Shown: positions 15,949 through 25,584 of the stretch, piece by piece
Numbering within the stretch: the stretch's first letter is position 1
Layout: every line of letters begins with the position of its first letter
The notes under the pieces: model-generated
The model's database searches: none
The model's input: only the letters and a program-made list of their open reading frames with translations
Told to the model about the DNA's origin: nothing
Position numbers and translations under genes: made by a program
NCBI RefSeq assembly: GCF_001428525.1
Contig: NZ_LMHW01000004.1
Location: 1-53,394, forward strand
Source of the DNA: Flavobacterium sp. Root186
GTDB lineage: Bacteria > Bacteroidota > Bacteroidia > Flavobacteriales > Flavobacteriaceae
Direction: 5' to 3'
Length of the DNA stretch: 53,394 nt

Positions 15949-18900
15949 ATGCTTATGAAACGAATATTAGCAGTGTTAGCAATGGTATTGTTGAGCAGCT
16001 TAAGTGCTGCAGCACAAAACCGATTAATAACAGGCATAGTAACAGATGCAGAGAACAAAGGAATTGTTGCCGCATCAATCGAGGTTCAAGGAAAACCATT
16101 TAGTGCCATTACAGACGCCGAAGGGCGATTTAGAATGAATGTCCCTGAAGGTAAAGTTACCCTAAACATATCTTCTATAGGATTTGAATCGAAGTCAGTA
16201 GTACTTCAGGAGAATGAAACAAGAGCTGCTGTTACATTGACAGAAACTACACAAGAACTTAAAGATGTTGTAGTAACCTCTTTCGGGGTGAAAAAACAAA
16301 AGAAAAGTCTGGGTTACGCCGTTGGTGAACTTAAAGGCGACGACCTGACAAAAAATAAAGAAATTAACTTAGGAAATGCTTTGCAAGGTAAAATTGCAGG
16401 GGTAAATGTTTCTGCACCGGTTACTGGGCCATCTGGTTCAAGCCGTGTTGTTATTCGTGGAGCAACTTCTGCATCAGGGCTTAACCAGCCATTGTATGTT
16501 GTAGACGGAATTCCAATTGACAATACACAGCAAGGAAATGCCGGAATGTGGGGAGGTGCCGACAAAGGTGATGGTATGTCTTCTTTCAATCCAGATGATA
16601 TTGCTTCGATGTCAGTATTAAAAGGTAGTGCAGCTTCTGCTCTTTACGGGTATAGAGGATCAAATGGTGTTATCTTAATTACAACAAAAAAAGGTAAAAA
16701 CGGAACTGGAATTGGAGTTGATTTCAACACAAACTCAACTTTTAATACACCAGCAAGTCTTTTAAACTGGCAGGATCAATATGGTGCGGGAGCTCCAAAT
16801 GCTAGCGGCGTTCCAACAAGATTTACCAATCTGCAGGAACTTAGAGATTCATACTATTTTGCCTGGGGTGATAAATATGATGGAACACCTTCTCTTGGTT
16901 TAGACGGTACAACCAGACCATACAAAGCATACGGAAAAGATAATGTTGAAAATTTCTACAGAACCGGATATTCTTTCAGTAATACTTTAGCACTTTCCGG
17001 AGGAAATGAAACAACTAACTTCAGATTGTCTTTTGGAAATACTAAAGATGAATCTATCATGCCGGGAACTACTTTTGGTAGAAATAACGTGGCTTTGAGT
17101 TTAAATTCGTCTCCGAATAAAAGCATAAGTATCGAAAGCAATGCACAGTACATTTCTGAGAAAAGTCATAACAGACCTTATTTGAATGACTCGCCAAGAA
17201 ACCCGTCTTTCCCAACTACTTTCATGACGCCAGGTTCTGATATTAGATGGTTAAGCAATCCTTACGATGCAAACGGAGGAGAAGAAGATTTCTTAGGAGC
17301 AAACGTATATCATACAAATCCTTACTTTGCTACAAAATCACCATTAAACGATGATCTTAGAAAACGTTTTATTGGTTCTGCAAAAGTAACGTACAATATT
17401 ACAGACAAGATTTATGCTAAAGGGGTACTTGGAATTGATGATATCAACTACGAATACACTGAAATTGAGCCAACTGGAATCAACTACAGCCCAGGCGGAT
17501 CTATTGAAAACAGAATTGAAACCCGTTCTGAAGTAAATGCCTCTGGTTTCTTAGGATACAAAGGCGATATCGTTAAAAATCTTTCTTTAGATGCTTTTAT
17601 TGGCGCAAACCGTCAACACAACAGATACAGCGGTATTAAAATGAAAGGAAACAATTTTATTGTTCCATTCGAATATTTCTACGGAAATACACAGCCGGAC
17701 AAAACAGAAAAATTATTCTCTGAAAGTGAAGTAAACTCTCTTTTTTACTCTGCTGATATAGGATACAAAGATTTCTTATATGTAAGTTTAACAGGTCGTG
17801 AAGATTGGTTTTCAACTTTAGATCCTAAAAACAATAGTACATTTTATCCTTCTGTAAGTTCAAGTTTTATTTACTCAGAAGTTATAGGTCTTCCAGAATG
17901 GATTTCTTACGGAAAATTCAGAGCTGGCTGGGGTAACGTTGGAGGTGCATTGCCAGAAGCTTATGCTTTAGCATTGACTTATACTACGCCAGACGGACAA
18001 ACAGATTCTTTAGGACAGCCAATTTTAGGTGTTAATGGAGAAACAATTCCAAACAGAACTTTGAAACCTTACAACGTAAGTACAATCGAATTTGGTTTTG
18101 AAAATACATTTTTCAATAACAGAGTTAGTACAGATTTGACATTCTACCACAAGAAAACAACGAATGATATTACAGATGCTGATGTTTCTCAGGCTTCTGG
18201 TTACAGAACTACAAAGATCAACGTTGGAGAAATCCTGAACAAAGGGGTGGAGTTTGCTATTAATGTAAAAGCAATAAAAACACCAAGTTTTGCTTGGAGT
18301 GTAGGTTATAATTTTGCTTATAATGATAGTGAAGTGATCAGTCTTTCTGATAAAATTACAACAAAATCATTAGAAGGAAACAGAGATGGTAGAGCTAACG
18401 TAGTTTTAGAAAAAGGACAGCCTTTTGGAGTTATTAAAGCTTATGATTATTTAAGGGATGCAAGCGGAAATATTGTACTTGATACAAACGGTAAATTCAT
18501 GAGAGGAGATTTAATTATTGCAGGACAAGGTGTTGCGCCAACTTCAATGGGACTTTCAAATGATTTCTCTTATAAAAACTTCACACTTTCGGTTTTTGTT
18601 GATGCTAAATTTGGAGGAGAAATCTATTCTGCTACAAATCAGTTAGGAGCTCGTTACGGATTATCTGAAATCACACTTCCGGGTCGTGAAGGTGGTGTTG
18701 CAGTAAGCGGTAAAGATGTTAACGGAAATGCAGTTAACACAACAGTTTCTGCATACGATTACTGGAGAAGTTATAGTGATGTAACATCAAACTTTGTATA
18801 CGATGCTGATTTTGTGAAACTAAGAGCGATTTCTTTTGCTTATAATTTCCCAAAAATGTTTTTACAAAAAACACCATTTCAGTCTGTTAGTTTAGCATTT

Positions 18901-19047
18901 TCTGCTCATAATTTATGGACAATTTATGATAAAGTGCCAAACATTGATCCAGAGTCAAATTATTCTAATAGTAATGCACAAGGTATGGAGAGAGCTTCAA
19001 TGCCATTGACAAGAAATTATGGTTTTGCTCTTAATGTCAAATTCTAA
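15949..19047 (+). CDS. SusC/RagA family TonB-linked outer membrane transporter
   Basis: A 1032-residue outer-membrane transporter. It has a signal peptide (MKRILAVLAMVLLSSLSAAA, cleaved before QNR), a carboxypeptidase-regulatory-like domain (GIVTDAENKGIVAASIEVQG), a TonB-dependent plug with VVTSFGVKKQKKSLGYAV, LQGKIAGVNV and YVVDGIPID, then the 22-strand barrel ending in FALNVKF with the expected terminal Phe. It imports oligosaccharides with its SusD partner, which starts 11 bases after its stop. An in-frame ATG at 15955 is an equally good start and gives the tidier signal peptide. The downstream enzymes point to mannose-rich glycan fragments as substrate. Confidence 0.95.
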   Translation: MLMKRILAVLAMVLLSSLSAAAQNRLITGIVTDAENKGIVAASIEVQGKPFSAITDAEGRFRMNVPEGKVTLNISSIGFESKSVVLQENETRAAVTLTETTQELKDVVVTSFGVKKQKKSLGYAVGELKGDDLTKNKEINLGNALQGKIAGVNVSAPVTGPSGSSRVVIRGATSASGLNQPLYVVDGIPIDNTQQGNAGMWGGADKGDGMSSFNPDDIASMSVLKGSAASALYGYRGSNGVILITTKKGKNGTGIGVDFNTNSTFNTPASLLNWQDQYGAGAPNASGVPTRFTNLQELRDSYYFAWGDKYDGTPSLGLDGTTRPYKAYGKDNVENFYRTGYSFSNTLALSGGNETTNFRLSFGNTKDESIMPGTTFGRNNVALSLNSSPNKSISIESNAQYISEKSHNRPYLNDSPRNPSFPTTFMTPGSDIRWLSNPYDANGGEEDFLGANVYHTNPYFATKSPLNDDLRKRFIGSAKVTYNITDKIYAKGVLGIDDINYEYTEIEPTGINYSPGGSIENRIETRSEVNASGFLGYKGDIVKNLSLDAFIGANRQHNRYSGIKMKGNNFIVPFEYFYGNTQPDKTEKLFSESEVNSLFYSADIGYKDFLYVSLTGREDWFSTLDPKNNSTFYPSVSSSFIYSEVIGLPEWISYGKFRAGWGNVGGALPEAYALALTYTTPDGQTDSLGQPILGVNGETIPNRTLKPYNVSTIEFGFENTFFNNRVSTDLTFYHKKTTNDITDADVSQASGYRTTKINVGEILNKGVEFAINVKAIKTPSFAWSVGYNFAYNDSEVISLSDKITTKSLEGNRDGRANVVLEKGQPFGVIKAYDYLRDASGNIVLDTNGKFMRGDLIIAGQGVAPTSMGLSNDFSYKNFTLSVFVDAKFGGEIYSATNQLGARYGLSEITLPGREGGVAVSGKDVNGNAVNTTVSAYDYWRSYSDVTSNFVYDADFVKLRAISFAYNFPKMFLQKTPFQSVSLAFSAHNLWTIYDKVPNIDPESNYSNSNAQGMERASMPLTRNYGFALNVKF

Positions 19048-19058
19048 TATTTAAAAAG

Positions 19059-20573
19059 ATGAAAAATAGATATATAAAAATATTTTGTGTCGCAATTGTT
19101 AGTGCAATGACATTGGCTTCATGCGATAAAGGATTCGAAGAAATGAATAAGAATCCAAATGCTTTAACTGATCCGGCTGTAAAATCAATGTTTACACTTG
19201 CTGAGATCTATGTTGACGGACAGGATTTTTCTAACACCAGAGGAAATAATTTATACGCAGCACAAATAGTACAGCAGTTTTCTTCACTTGGAGGCCCAGG
19301 TTCAAAATACACCTATTCTTCTGAATATTCAGCGGCTCTTTTTGGAGAAACATACGGGAAAGGATTAAATCAAATTTTCCAATTATTATCTGTAATAGAT
19401 AATACTCCTGAAAATTCAAACATGATTCAGGCTTGTAGAATCATGAAAGTTTTCTTGTTCCAAAAATTGACTGATACCTATGGTGAAGTTCCTTATTTCG
19501 ACGCTGGAAAAGGATATAATGGAAACGTTTTTTCTCCAAAATACGATACGCAGGAAGCAATCTACAATGATCTTTTAAAAGAATTAGATGAAGCAGGAAC
19601 TGCTCTTGATGCAACTAAACCTTTTGTAGGCAATGCTGATTTATATTATCAAAGTGATGTAGCAAGATGGAAAAAATTAGCAAACTCTTTAATGCTTAGA
19701 GTAGCAATGCGTTTGTCTAAAGTAAATCCTGCGAAAGCAAAAGAGTTTGTTGAAAAAGCATATTCAAAAGGAGTTTTCACTTCAAATGATGATAGTTTAG
19801 TTTTAAAACATGATGCAGGTCCTGCTGGGGTTAAAACAAACCCAATTACTTCTTCATGGGTTAGAAATGACTTAAATGGTGGAGAATCAAACATCAAATT
19901 CAGTAAAACATTTATCGATTTGTTGAAAAACACAAACGATCCACGTTTAAGAATTTATGCAAAATTAGAAGCTACTGGAGATAATAATCCGGCAAATCAG
20001 CAAGGTTTGGCTAATGATGCTAAAGAATTTCCGGGAGGAGATAAAAAATTATTCTCAGATCCTAATACATCAACAGTATTGCGTTTAGATGCTCCTACAT
20101 TAATTATGTCTTATGCAGAAGTTCAATTTATATTGGCAGAAGCTTCAGTAAAAGGATGGAATGTTGGCGGGTCTGCACAAACTTATTACGAAAACGGAGT
20201 AAGAGCAGCTATGAACATTTTAACGATTTTTGGAGATAAAGTGCCTGCAGTTACACCAGCAGAATATAACACTTACATCACGACGTATCCTTTTAAAACT
20301 GCCGGAACAGATGCACAAAAAATCGAGCAGATTATTACACAAAAATGGATTGTTTTATTATTCAATGGTTTTGAAGCTTTTTCAGAATACAGAAGAACAG
20401 GTTACCCAATATTAGTTCCGGTTAATGACCCAACGGGAGATACTCAGGGAACTATTCCAAGAAGATTAATTTATGATCAGTCAGAGCTTGTAACAAACGC
20501 GGCTAATTATAAAGAAGCAATTCAACGTCAAGGTTTAGATTTAATGACCACTAGAATTTGGTGGGATAAATAA
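19059..20573 (+). CDS. SusD/RagB family glycan-binding lipoprotein (SusD-like_2 type)
   Basis: A 504-residue surface lipoprotein. The signal peptide ends in a lipobox (MTLASC, Cys about residue 22). The sequence follows the SusD-like_2 subgroup: NKNPNALTDP near the N-terminus, IMKVFLFQKLTDTYGEVPYF in the TPR-like helices, then ILAEASVKGWNVGG and a C-terminal RRTGYPILVPV. It should bind sugar chains at the cell surface and cap the SusC barrel. It is directly behind susC and is followed by a terminator at 20597-20635, so the enzymes beyond are probably read from another start or by readthrough. Confidence 0.95.
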   Translation: MKNRYIKIFCVAIVSAMTLASCDKGFEEMNKNPNALTDPAVKSMFTLAEIYVDGQDFSNTRGNNLYAAQIVQQFSSLGGPGSKYTYSSEYSAALFGETYGKGLNQIFQLLSVIDNTPENSNMIQACRIMKVFLFQKLTDTYGEVPYFDAGKGYNGNVFSPKYDTQEAIYNDLLKELDEAGTALDATKPFVGNADLYYQSDVARWKKLANSLMLRVAMRLSKVNPAKAKEFVEKAYSKGVFTSNDDSLVLKHDAGPAGVKTNPITSSWVRNDLNGGESNIKFSKTFIDLLKNTNDPRLRIYAKLEATGDNNPANQQGLANDAKEFPGGDKKLFSDPNTSTVLRLDAPTLIMSYAEVQFILAEASVKGWNVGGSAQTYYENGVRAAMNILTIFGDKVPAVTPAEYNTYITTYPFKTAGTDAQKIEQIITQKWIVLLFNGFEAFSEYRRTGYPILVPVNDPTGDTQGTIPRRLIYDQSELVTNAANYKEAIQRQGLDLMTTRIWWDK

Positions 20574-20596
20574 TTTTTAAATTGGTTGGTTAGTTA

Positions 20597-20635
20597 AAAT
20601 AAGTCGGGTACTGAGCATGCCCGGCTTATTTTTAA
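20597..20635 (+). terminator. Rho-independent terminator after susD
   Basis: AAATAAGTCGGG (20597-20608) pairs, with one G-U pair, with CCCGGCTTATTT (20620-20631), followed by T residues. It separates susCD from the enzyme genes. Confidence 0.7.
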
Positions 20636-20914
20636 ATCTCTTTATAAATGGGGTAATAACAATCCGTATTAAACGAGTTTGATTTATTGATTTAAATACC
20701 TTTTTTTTCGCAGCCGCAAAGAGTGCTCTGCTGAAAAAGATGGGATTATCTTCAAAAAATAAAAAAAAATCTCAGAACGATACCGATTTTTAAAGTTCAT
20801 TGATAATCAGAATTAAAAACAACACAAATCAAATTAAAAGCATACATAAGGCAGTAGTAAAAGAAAATATTTCCAGTTGTTTTTTTGAGTTAATAACGAA
20901 AAATAAATTCTAAG

Positions 20915-21003
20915 GAGAAGGAATAACTTTAGTACGTTCAATTCCTTCTCTAAACTGCCAAATGATTAAAATGTTGTACCTTTTTTAGTAACTTTAAAAG
21001 GTA
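20915..21003. promoter_or_regulatory. Two inverted repeats in the leader of the GH2 gene
   Basis: GAGAAGGAAT (20915-20924) and ATTCCTTCTC (20941-20950) are a perfect 10-base inverted repeat with a 16-base loop and no T run. TACCTTTT (20977-20984) and AAAAGGTA (20996-21003) form a second one, 20 bases before the ATG. Both sit in the 449-base gap 20574-21022, which otherwise has no gene. They could be an operator or an RNA structure. Confidence 0.4.
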
Positions 21004-21022
21004 TAAATAGTATTAGAATAAA

Positions 21023-23011
21023 ATGAATTTTCAAACAAAACTTCTTTGGATAATCTTCCCTTGTCTTTCAAATTTTTCATTGACAGCACTTGCGCAAAAT
21101 GTTGATTTGAAGAACAATTGGAGTTATCGGGAAGAAAAAACACAAAAGTGGTTTCCAGCGACAGTTCCCGGAGAAATCCATACAGATTTATTAAACAATA
21201 AATTAATTCCGGATCCATTTTACAGGGACAACGAAAAAAAATTATTGTGGATAGAACGTAAAAACTGGGAATACAAAACCACATTCAAGGCTTCAGCAGT
21301 AATGCTGAAAAAGAAAAACACAGAATTGATTTTTGACGGATTAGATACGTACGCATCTGTATATCTTAATAATCAGCTGGTTTTAAAGGCCGATAATATG
21401 TTTCGTCAATGGCGGGTAGATGTTAAAAAAGTAATCAAATCTGGTGATAATAATTTAGTTATAGTATTTCAATCGGCACAAAATGTTGTTGATTCACTTG
21501 CTAAAAAAGATTTGCCTTTTAAAATTCCAGATAATCCACGTGCTTACGTTCGTAAAGCGCAGTATCATTTTGGATGGGATTGGGGACCAAAATTCACAAC
21601 ATGCGGAATTTGGAAAACGCCGAGGCTTGAAGCTTATGATGAAAAAACTCCAGAGAAACCATACGTTCTTAATCGCAAAATAGAATTAGTACAAGAACCG
21701 GATAGTCTTGGCCGATCTTTTTATTTTAAAATTGATGGAAAACCTGTTTATATGAAAGGTGCTAATTATATTCCGTCAGATGCATTTCTTTCTCGGGTAA
21801 CCAAAAAAGAATATGAAAAAGTAATTTTATCTGCCAAATATGCTAATATGAATATGCTTCGTGTTTGGGGCGGCGGAATTTATGAAGACGATTATTTTTA
21901 TGATTTATGCGATAAATACGGCATTAATGTCTGGCAGGATTTTATGTTTGCCGGTACAATGGTTCCCGGAGATAAAGCATTTTTTGATAATGTAAAACAA
22001 GAAGTGCAGTATCAGGTAAAACGTCTGCGTCATCATCCAAGTATAGTTTTGTGGTGCGGTAATAACGAATCTGATGAAGCCTTTAAAAACTGGGGCTGGA
22101 TGAGAAGCATGAAATTGTCAAAACAAGATTCTACCCGTTTGTGGCACGATTACGTTCGTTTATTTCACGATAGTATTCCAAAATGGGTTAAAGAAGTAGA
22201 TGATAAACGTCCGTATTTAAGTTCTTCGCCTTTACATCATTGGTCTAAACAAAAAAGTATTACGGAAGGTGATAGTCATTATTGGGGTTTATGGTGGGGA
22301 TTAGAAGATATTGAAGCGACACAGAAAAAAACAGGACGATTTGTGAGTGAATATGGAATGTTGTCTATGCCGAATTATTCGTCTACAGAAAATTTTACAT
22401 TACCGGAAGACCGACATTTATATTCAGATGTAATAAAAGCGCATCAAAAATCAGGCAAAGGATTTATAAAGCTGAATTCGTATTTGAACCGATATTTTAT
22501 AGATTCAACCAAAATAAAAAAGATGAATGTGGAAGATTATACCTATTTAACACAGTGTTTACAATATTATTCGATAAAAAATATCGTAGGCATTCATCGA
22601 TCTAAAGCGCCCTATAATATGGGAACTTTAGTCTGGCAGTTAAACGACTGCTGGCCCGTTGCAAGCTGGAGCATAACCGATTATGATAACCGACAGCCAA
22701 AAGCGGCCTGGTATGCCATTCGGGAAGCGTACAGAGATGATAAAACGCCAGAAATTGATCTTACACGCCCAATAGATTTAAAATTAGAAGACCCGAAAAT
22801 AAGCTGGAAGATAAAAGGAAATAAAGTTATTTTGAAAGCCCAAAAGCGGGCAAAATATGTTTATATTTCCATAAAAGCATATACCGGAAAATGGAGTGAT
22901 AATTATATAGATTTAGCCGCCGGAGAAGAGAAAATAATTTCATTCGATGGAAAAATTGTTAATCCAGAGATTAAGATTCTTTCTTTATATGAAGTTTTGA
23001 AAAAGTACTAA
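21023..23011 (+). CDS. GH2 beta-mannosidase with reduced domain set
   Basis: A 662-residue exported enzyme (signal peptide about 1-24). It matches GH2 beta-mannosidases, which release beta-1,4-linked mannose such as the Man-GlcNAc core of N-glycans. Visible parts: a sugar-binding jelly-roll domain (LIFDGLDTYASVYLNNQLVL; HFGWDWGPKFTTCGIWKTPR), the TIM barrel with MNMLRVWGGGIYEDDYFYD, the acid/base Glu349 in WCGNNESDE and nucleophile Glu443 in VSEYGM, and a last small domain with WSDNYIDLAAGEE. Most relatives have 800 or more residues. Here the second beta-sandwich, expected after PRLEAYDE (about residue 205), and another after REAYRD (about residue 570) seem to be missing, in frame. The catalytic residues are intact; stability and activity are open. 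Confidence 0.9.
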   Translation: MNFQTKLLWIIFPCLSNFSLTALAQNVDLKNNWSYREEKTQKWFPATVPGEIHTDLLNNKLIPDPFYRDNEKKLLWIERKNWEYKTTFKASAVMLKKKNTELIFDGLDTYASVYLNNQLVLKADNMFRQWRVDVKKVIKSGDNNLVIVFQSAQNVVDSLAKKDLPFKIPDNPRAYVRKAQYHFGWDWGPKFTTCGIWKTPRLEAYDEKTPEKPYVLNRKIELVQEPDSLGRSFYFKIDGKPVYMKGANYIPSDAFLSRVTKKEYEKVILSAKYANMNMLRVWGGGIYEDDYFYDLCDKYGINVWQDFMFAGTMVPGDKAFFDNVKQEVQYQVKRLRHHPSIVLWCGNNESDEAFKNWGWMRSMKLSKQDSTRLWHDYVRLFHDSIPKWVKEVDDKRPYLSSSPLHHWSKQKSITEGDSHYWGLWWGLEDIEATQKKTGRFVSEYGMLSMPNYSSTENFTLPEDRHLYSDVIKAHQKSGKGFIKLNSYLNRYFIDSTKIKKMNVEDYTYLTQCLQYYSIKNIVGIHRSKAPYNMGTLVWQLNDCWPVASWSITDYDNRQPKAAWYAIREAYRDDKTPEIDLTRPIDLKLEDPKISWKIKGNKVILKAQKRAKYVYISIKAYTGKWSDNYIDLAAGEEKIISFDGKIVNPEIKILSLYEVLKKY

Positions 23012-23177
23012 TTTAAGGTACAAAGGTTCAAAATAACATAGCGATAAAGGTTTTCCTTAGAGGCGTTCAGCAGTGCGTCTCCGCAAAGAATTAAAAAATA
23101 TTTGTGTAAATCAGTTTAATCCGTGTCATTTGTGGGCTAAACGATAGACAAACAAACATAAAAAGATTAAAAAATAT

Positions 23178-25448
23178 ATGAGAATAGCAATTATCGGCTT
23201 CTTGGCTTTAAATCTATTTTTTGCCAATCCAGCAATATCACAGCATAAAAAGGCAAAACAAACAAAACAAACAGACATAAATTACACACAATATGTAAAT
23301 CCGCTGATAGGTTCAGCAGGTCACGGTCACGTATTTGTTGGCGCTAATGTTCCGTTTGGAGCAGTACAATTAGGTCCGGTAAATGTATTTGAAGGCTGGG
23401 ATTGGTGCAGCGGATATAATTACGCCAGTAATACAATTTTAGGCTTTACGCATACTCATTTAAGCGGAACAGGAATTGGTGATTTAAATGATATTTTGCT
23501 TTTGCCGGTATCAGGAAAAGTGGCACTTAATAAAGGAACAAAAGAAGATATGACAACTGGTTATGGTTCTTATTTCTCTCATAATAATGAGATTGTTAAA
23601 CCAGGATATTACAGTGTTTTATTAGATAAATACAACATCAAAGCAGAATTAACTGCGAGCGAAAGAGTAGGTTTTCATAAATACACTTTCAACTCAGCCG
23701 ATGATGCTCATGTTTTACTTGATCTTGCAGACGGAATTGGCTGGGACAGACCCGTAAAAACTTTTATAAGAAAAGTTGATGAAACTAAAATTGAAGGTTA
23801 TCGTTATTCAGCAGGCTGGGCGGCAGATCAGCGTATTTATTTTGCCATGGAATTTTCTGAACCAATTGCAAATCTTGCTTTATACGACAGTACAGCTGTG
23901 GTAAGAGGTCATGGAGGTGAGGGTTTAAAAATGAAAGCAGTATTAGATTTTGCAGCCTTAAAAAACAAACAAATTCTGGTAAAAGTTGGAATATCTCCGG
24001 TAAGTTCAGAGAATGCCGCTGCCAATATTAAAGCTGAGATTCCGAATTGGGATTTTGATAAAACAGCAAAAGAAGCCAATTCAAAATGGAACAAAGAACT
24101 CAATAAAATTCAGATAAAAGGAGATGAAAAAACAATGAAAGTTTTTTATACTTCTTTGTATCATACAATGTTTGCACCATCGATCTTCAATGATGCTAAC
24201 GGAGATTATTTGGGAACAGATAAAAAAGTCTACGAAAAAGCAAATTTTACAAACTACACTACTTTTTCGCTTTGGGATACGTATCGCGGTTTACATCCTT
24301 TATACACAATTACACAGCCGGAAAAAATTAATGATATTGTTAAATCATTTTTAGCAATTTATCAGCAGCAGGGAAGATTACCGGTTTGGCATTTAATGGG
24401 TAACGAAACCAACACAATGAATGGAAATCATTCAATCGCCGTTATTGTCGATGCCTACTTAAAAGGATATCGAGATTATGATACCGAATTGGCTTACGAA
24501 GCTATCAAAAAAACAGCCATGCAAACCCGTGACGGAATGGATTATGTTCAGAAATTAGAATATATCCCTGCCGATAAAATGCTGGAATCTGTTGGAAATG
24601 CGCTTGAATACGCAATCGATGATTATTGTATTGCACAAATGGCTAAAGCATTAAATAAAACGGAAGATTACGCTTATTTCACCAAAAGAGCCAATTTATA
24701 TAAGCTATATTTTGATAAAGAAACCACTTTCATGAGAGGTAAATTAACCAATGGAAAATGGAGAACACCATTTAATCCGCTTTCATCGGCACACCGAAAA
24801 GATGATTATGTAGAAGGAAATGCATGGCAGTATACTTGGTTAGTTCCTCAGGATCCTTATGGTTTAATCGAATTATTTGGAAGTGAAGAAGCATTTTTAA
24901 ACAAACTGGATTCTCTATTTTTAATAACCGATAAAGTAGAAGGAGAAGATGTTTCACCAGATATCAGCGGATTAATAGGGCAGTACGCTCATGGAAATGA
25001 ACCAAATCATCACATTCCGTATTTATATGCTTATGCAGGACAGCCTTGGAAAACGGCAAAATTGATCCGCGAAATAGATGATAAATTTTACTCTACAAAA
25101 CCAGACGGATTATGCGGCAATGAAGATTTAGGTCAAATGTCGGCTTGGTATGTTTTATCCTCAATGGGATTTTATTCTGTAAATCCTGCAAACGGAATTT
25201 ACGTTTTAGGAAGCCCGTTAGTAAATACCGCTGTTATTCATCATAAAAAAGGGATTTCATTTACTGTAAATGCGATTAATAATAGTGCAGATAATATTTA
25301 TATCCAAAATGCAGAGTATAACGGAAAACCGTATACAAAATCATATATCACACAAGAAATGATAGCTCAAGGCGGAGAATTGAAATTATATATGGGAAGC
25401 AAGCCTTCCTTAACATTTGGAGTAAAGAAAGAAAACAGACCACTTTAG
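23178..25448 (+). CDS. GH92 alpha-mannosidase (copy 1)
   Basis: A 756-residue exported enzyme (signal peptide about 1-21, ending AISQ). It is a full-length GH92, a calcium-dependent exo-alpha-mannosidase. Family marks are YVNPLIGSAGHGHVFVGANV near the N-terminus, FSLWDTYRGLHPLYTI, VEGNAWQYTW (the Glu here is the likely acid), YAHGNEPNHHIPYLYAYAG, and GNEDLGQMSAWYVLSSMGFY (Asp likely base). The HGNEPxHH form is the one usual in alpha-1,2-mannosidases, so that linkage is my guess. It acts in the periplasm or at the outer membrane on side chains of mannose-rich glycans taken up by the SusCD pair. Confidence 0.95.
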   Translation: MRIAIIGFLALNLFFANPAISQHKKAKQTKQTDINYTQYVNPLIGSAGHGHVFVGANVPFGAVQLGPVNVFEGWDWCSGYNYASNTILGFTHTHLSGTGIGDLNDILLLPVSGKVALNKGTKEDMTTGYGSYFSHNNEIVKPGYYSVLLDKYNIKAELTASERVGFHKYTFNSADDAHVLLDLADGIGWDRPVKTFIRKVDETKIEGYRYSAGWAADQRIYFAMEFSEPIANLALYDSTAVVRGHGGEGLKMKAVLDFAALKNKQILVKVGISPVSSENAAANIKAEIPNWDFDKTAKEANSKWNKELNKIQIKGDEKTMKVFYTSLYHTMFAPSIFNDANGDYLGTDKKVYEKANFTNYTTFSLWDTYRGLHPLYTITQPEKINDIVKSFLAIYQQQGRLPVWHLMGNETNTMNGNHSIAVIVDAYLKGYRDYDTELAYEAIKKTAMQTRDGMDYVQKLEYIPADKMLESVGNALEYAIDDYCIAQMAKALNKTEDYAYFTKRANLYKLYFDKETTFMRGKLTNGKWRTPFNPLSSAHRKDDYVEGNAWQYTWLVPQDPYGLIELFGSEEAFLNKLDSLFLITDKVEGEDVSPDISGLIGQYAHGNEPNHHIPYLYAYAGQPWKTAKLIREIDDKFYSTKPDGLCGNEDLGQMSAWYVLSSMGFYSVNPANGIYVLGSPLVNTAVIHHKKGISFTVNAINNSADNIYIQNAEYNGKPYTKSYITQEMIAQGGELKLYMGSKPSLTFGVKKENRPL

Positions 25449-25584
25449 GATTTTAGATTTTAGAATATAGATTTTAGAAGCAGCATCATTCAGTTTCCTG
25501 CAAGATTTTTAAAACCCTGTAGGTATAATTTAGTTTAAAGCTTACAGCCTAAAGCTTAAAGCGTATGGCATAAAAAATAAAATT

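Noticed and set aside
25446..25476. ATTTTAGA tandem units as a CRISPR-like array
   Set aside because: Units are 8-15 bases without spacers and without cas genes; they are simple intergenic repeats.
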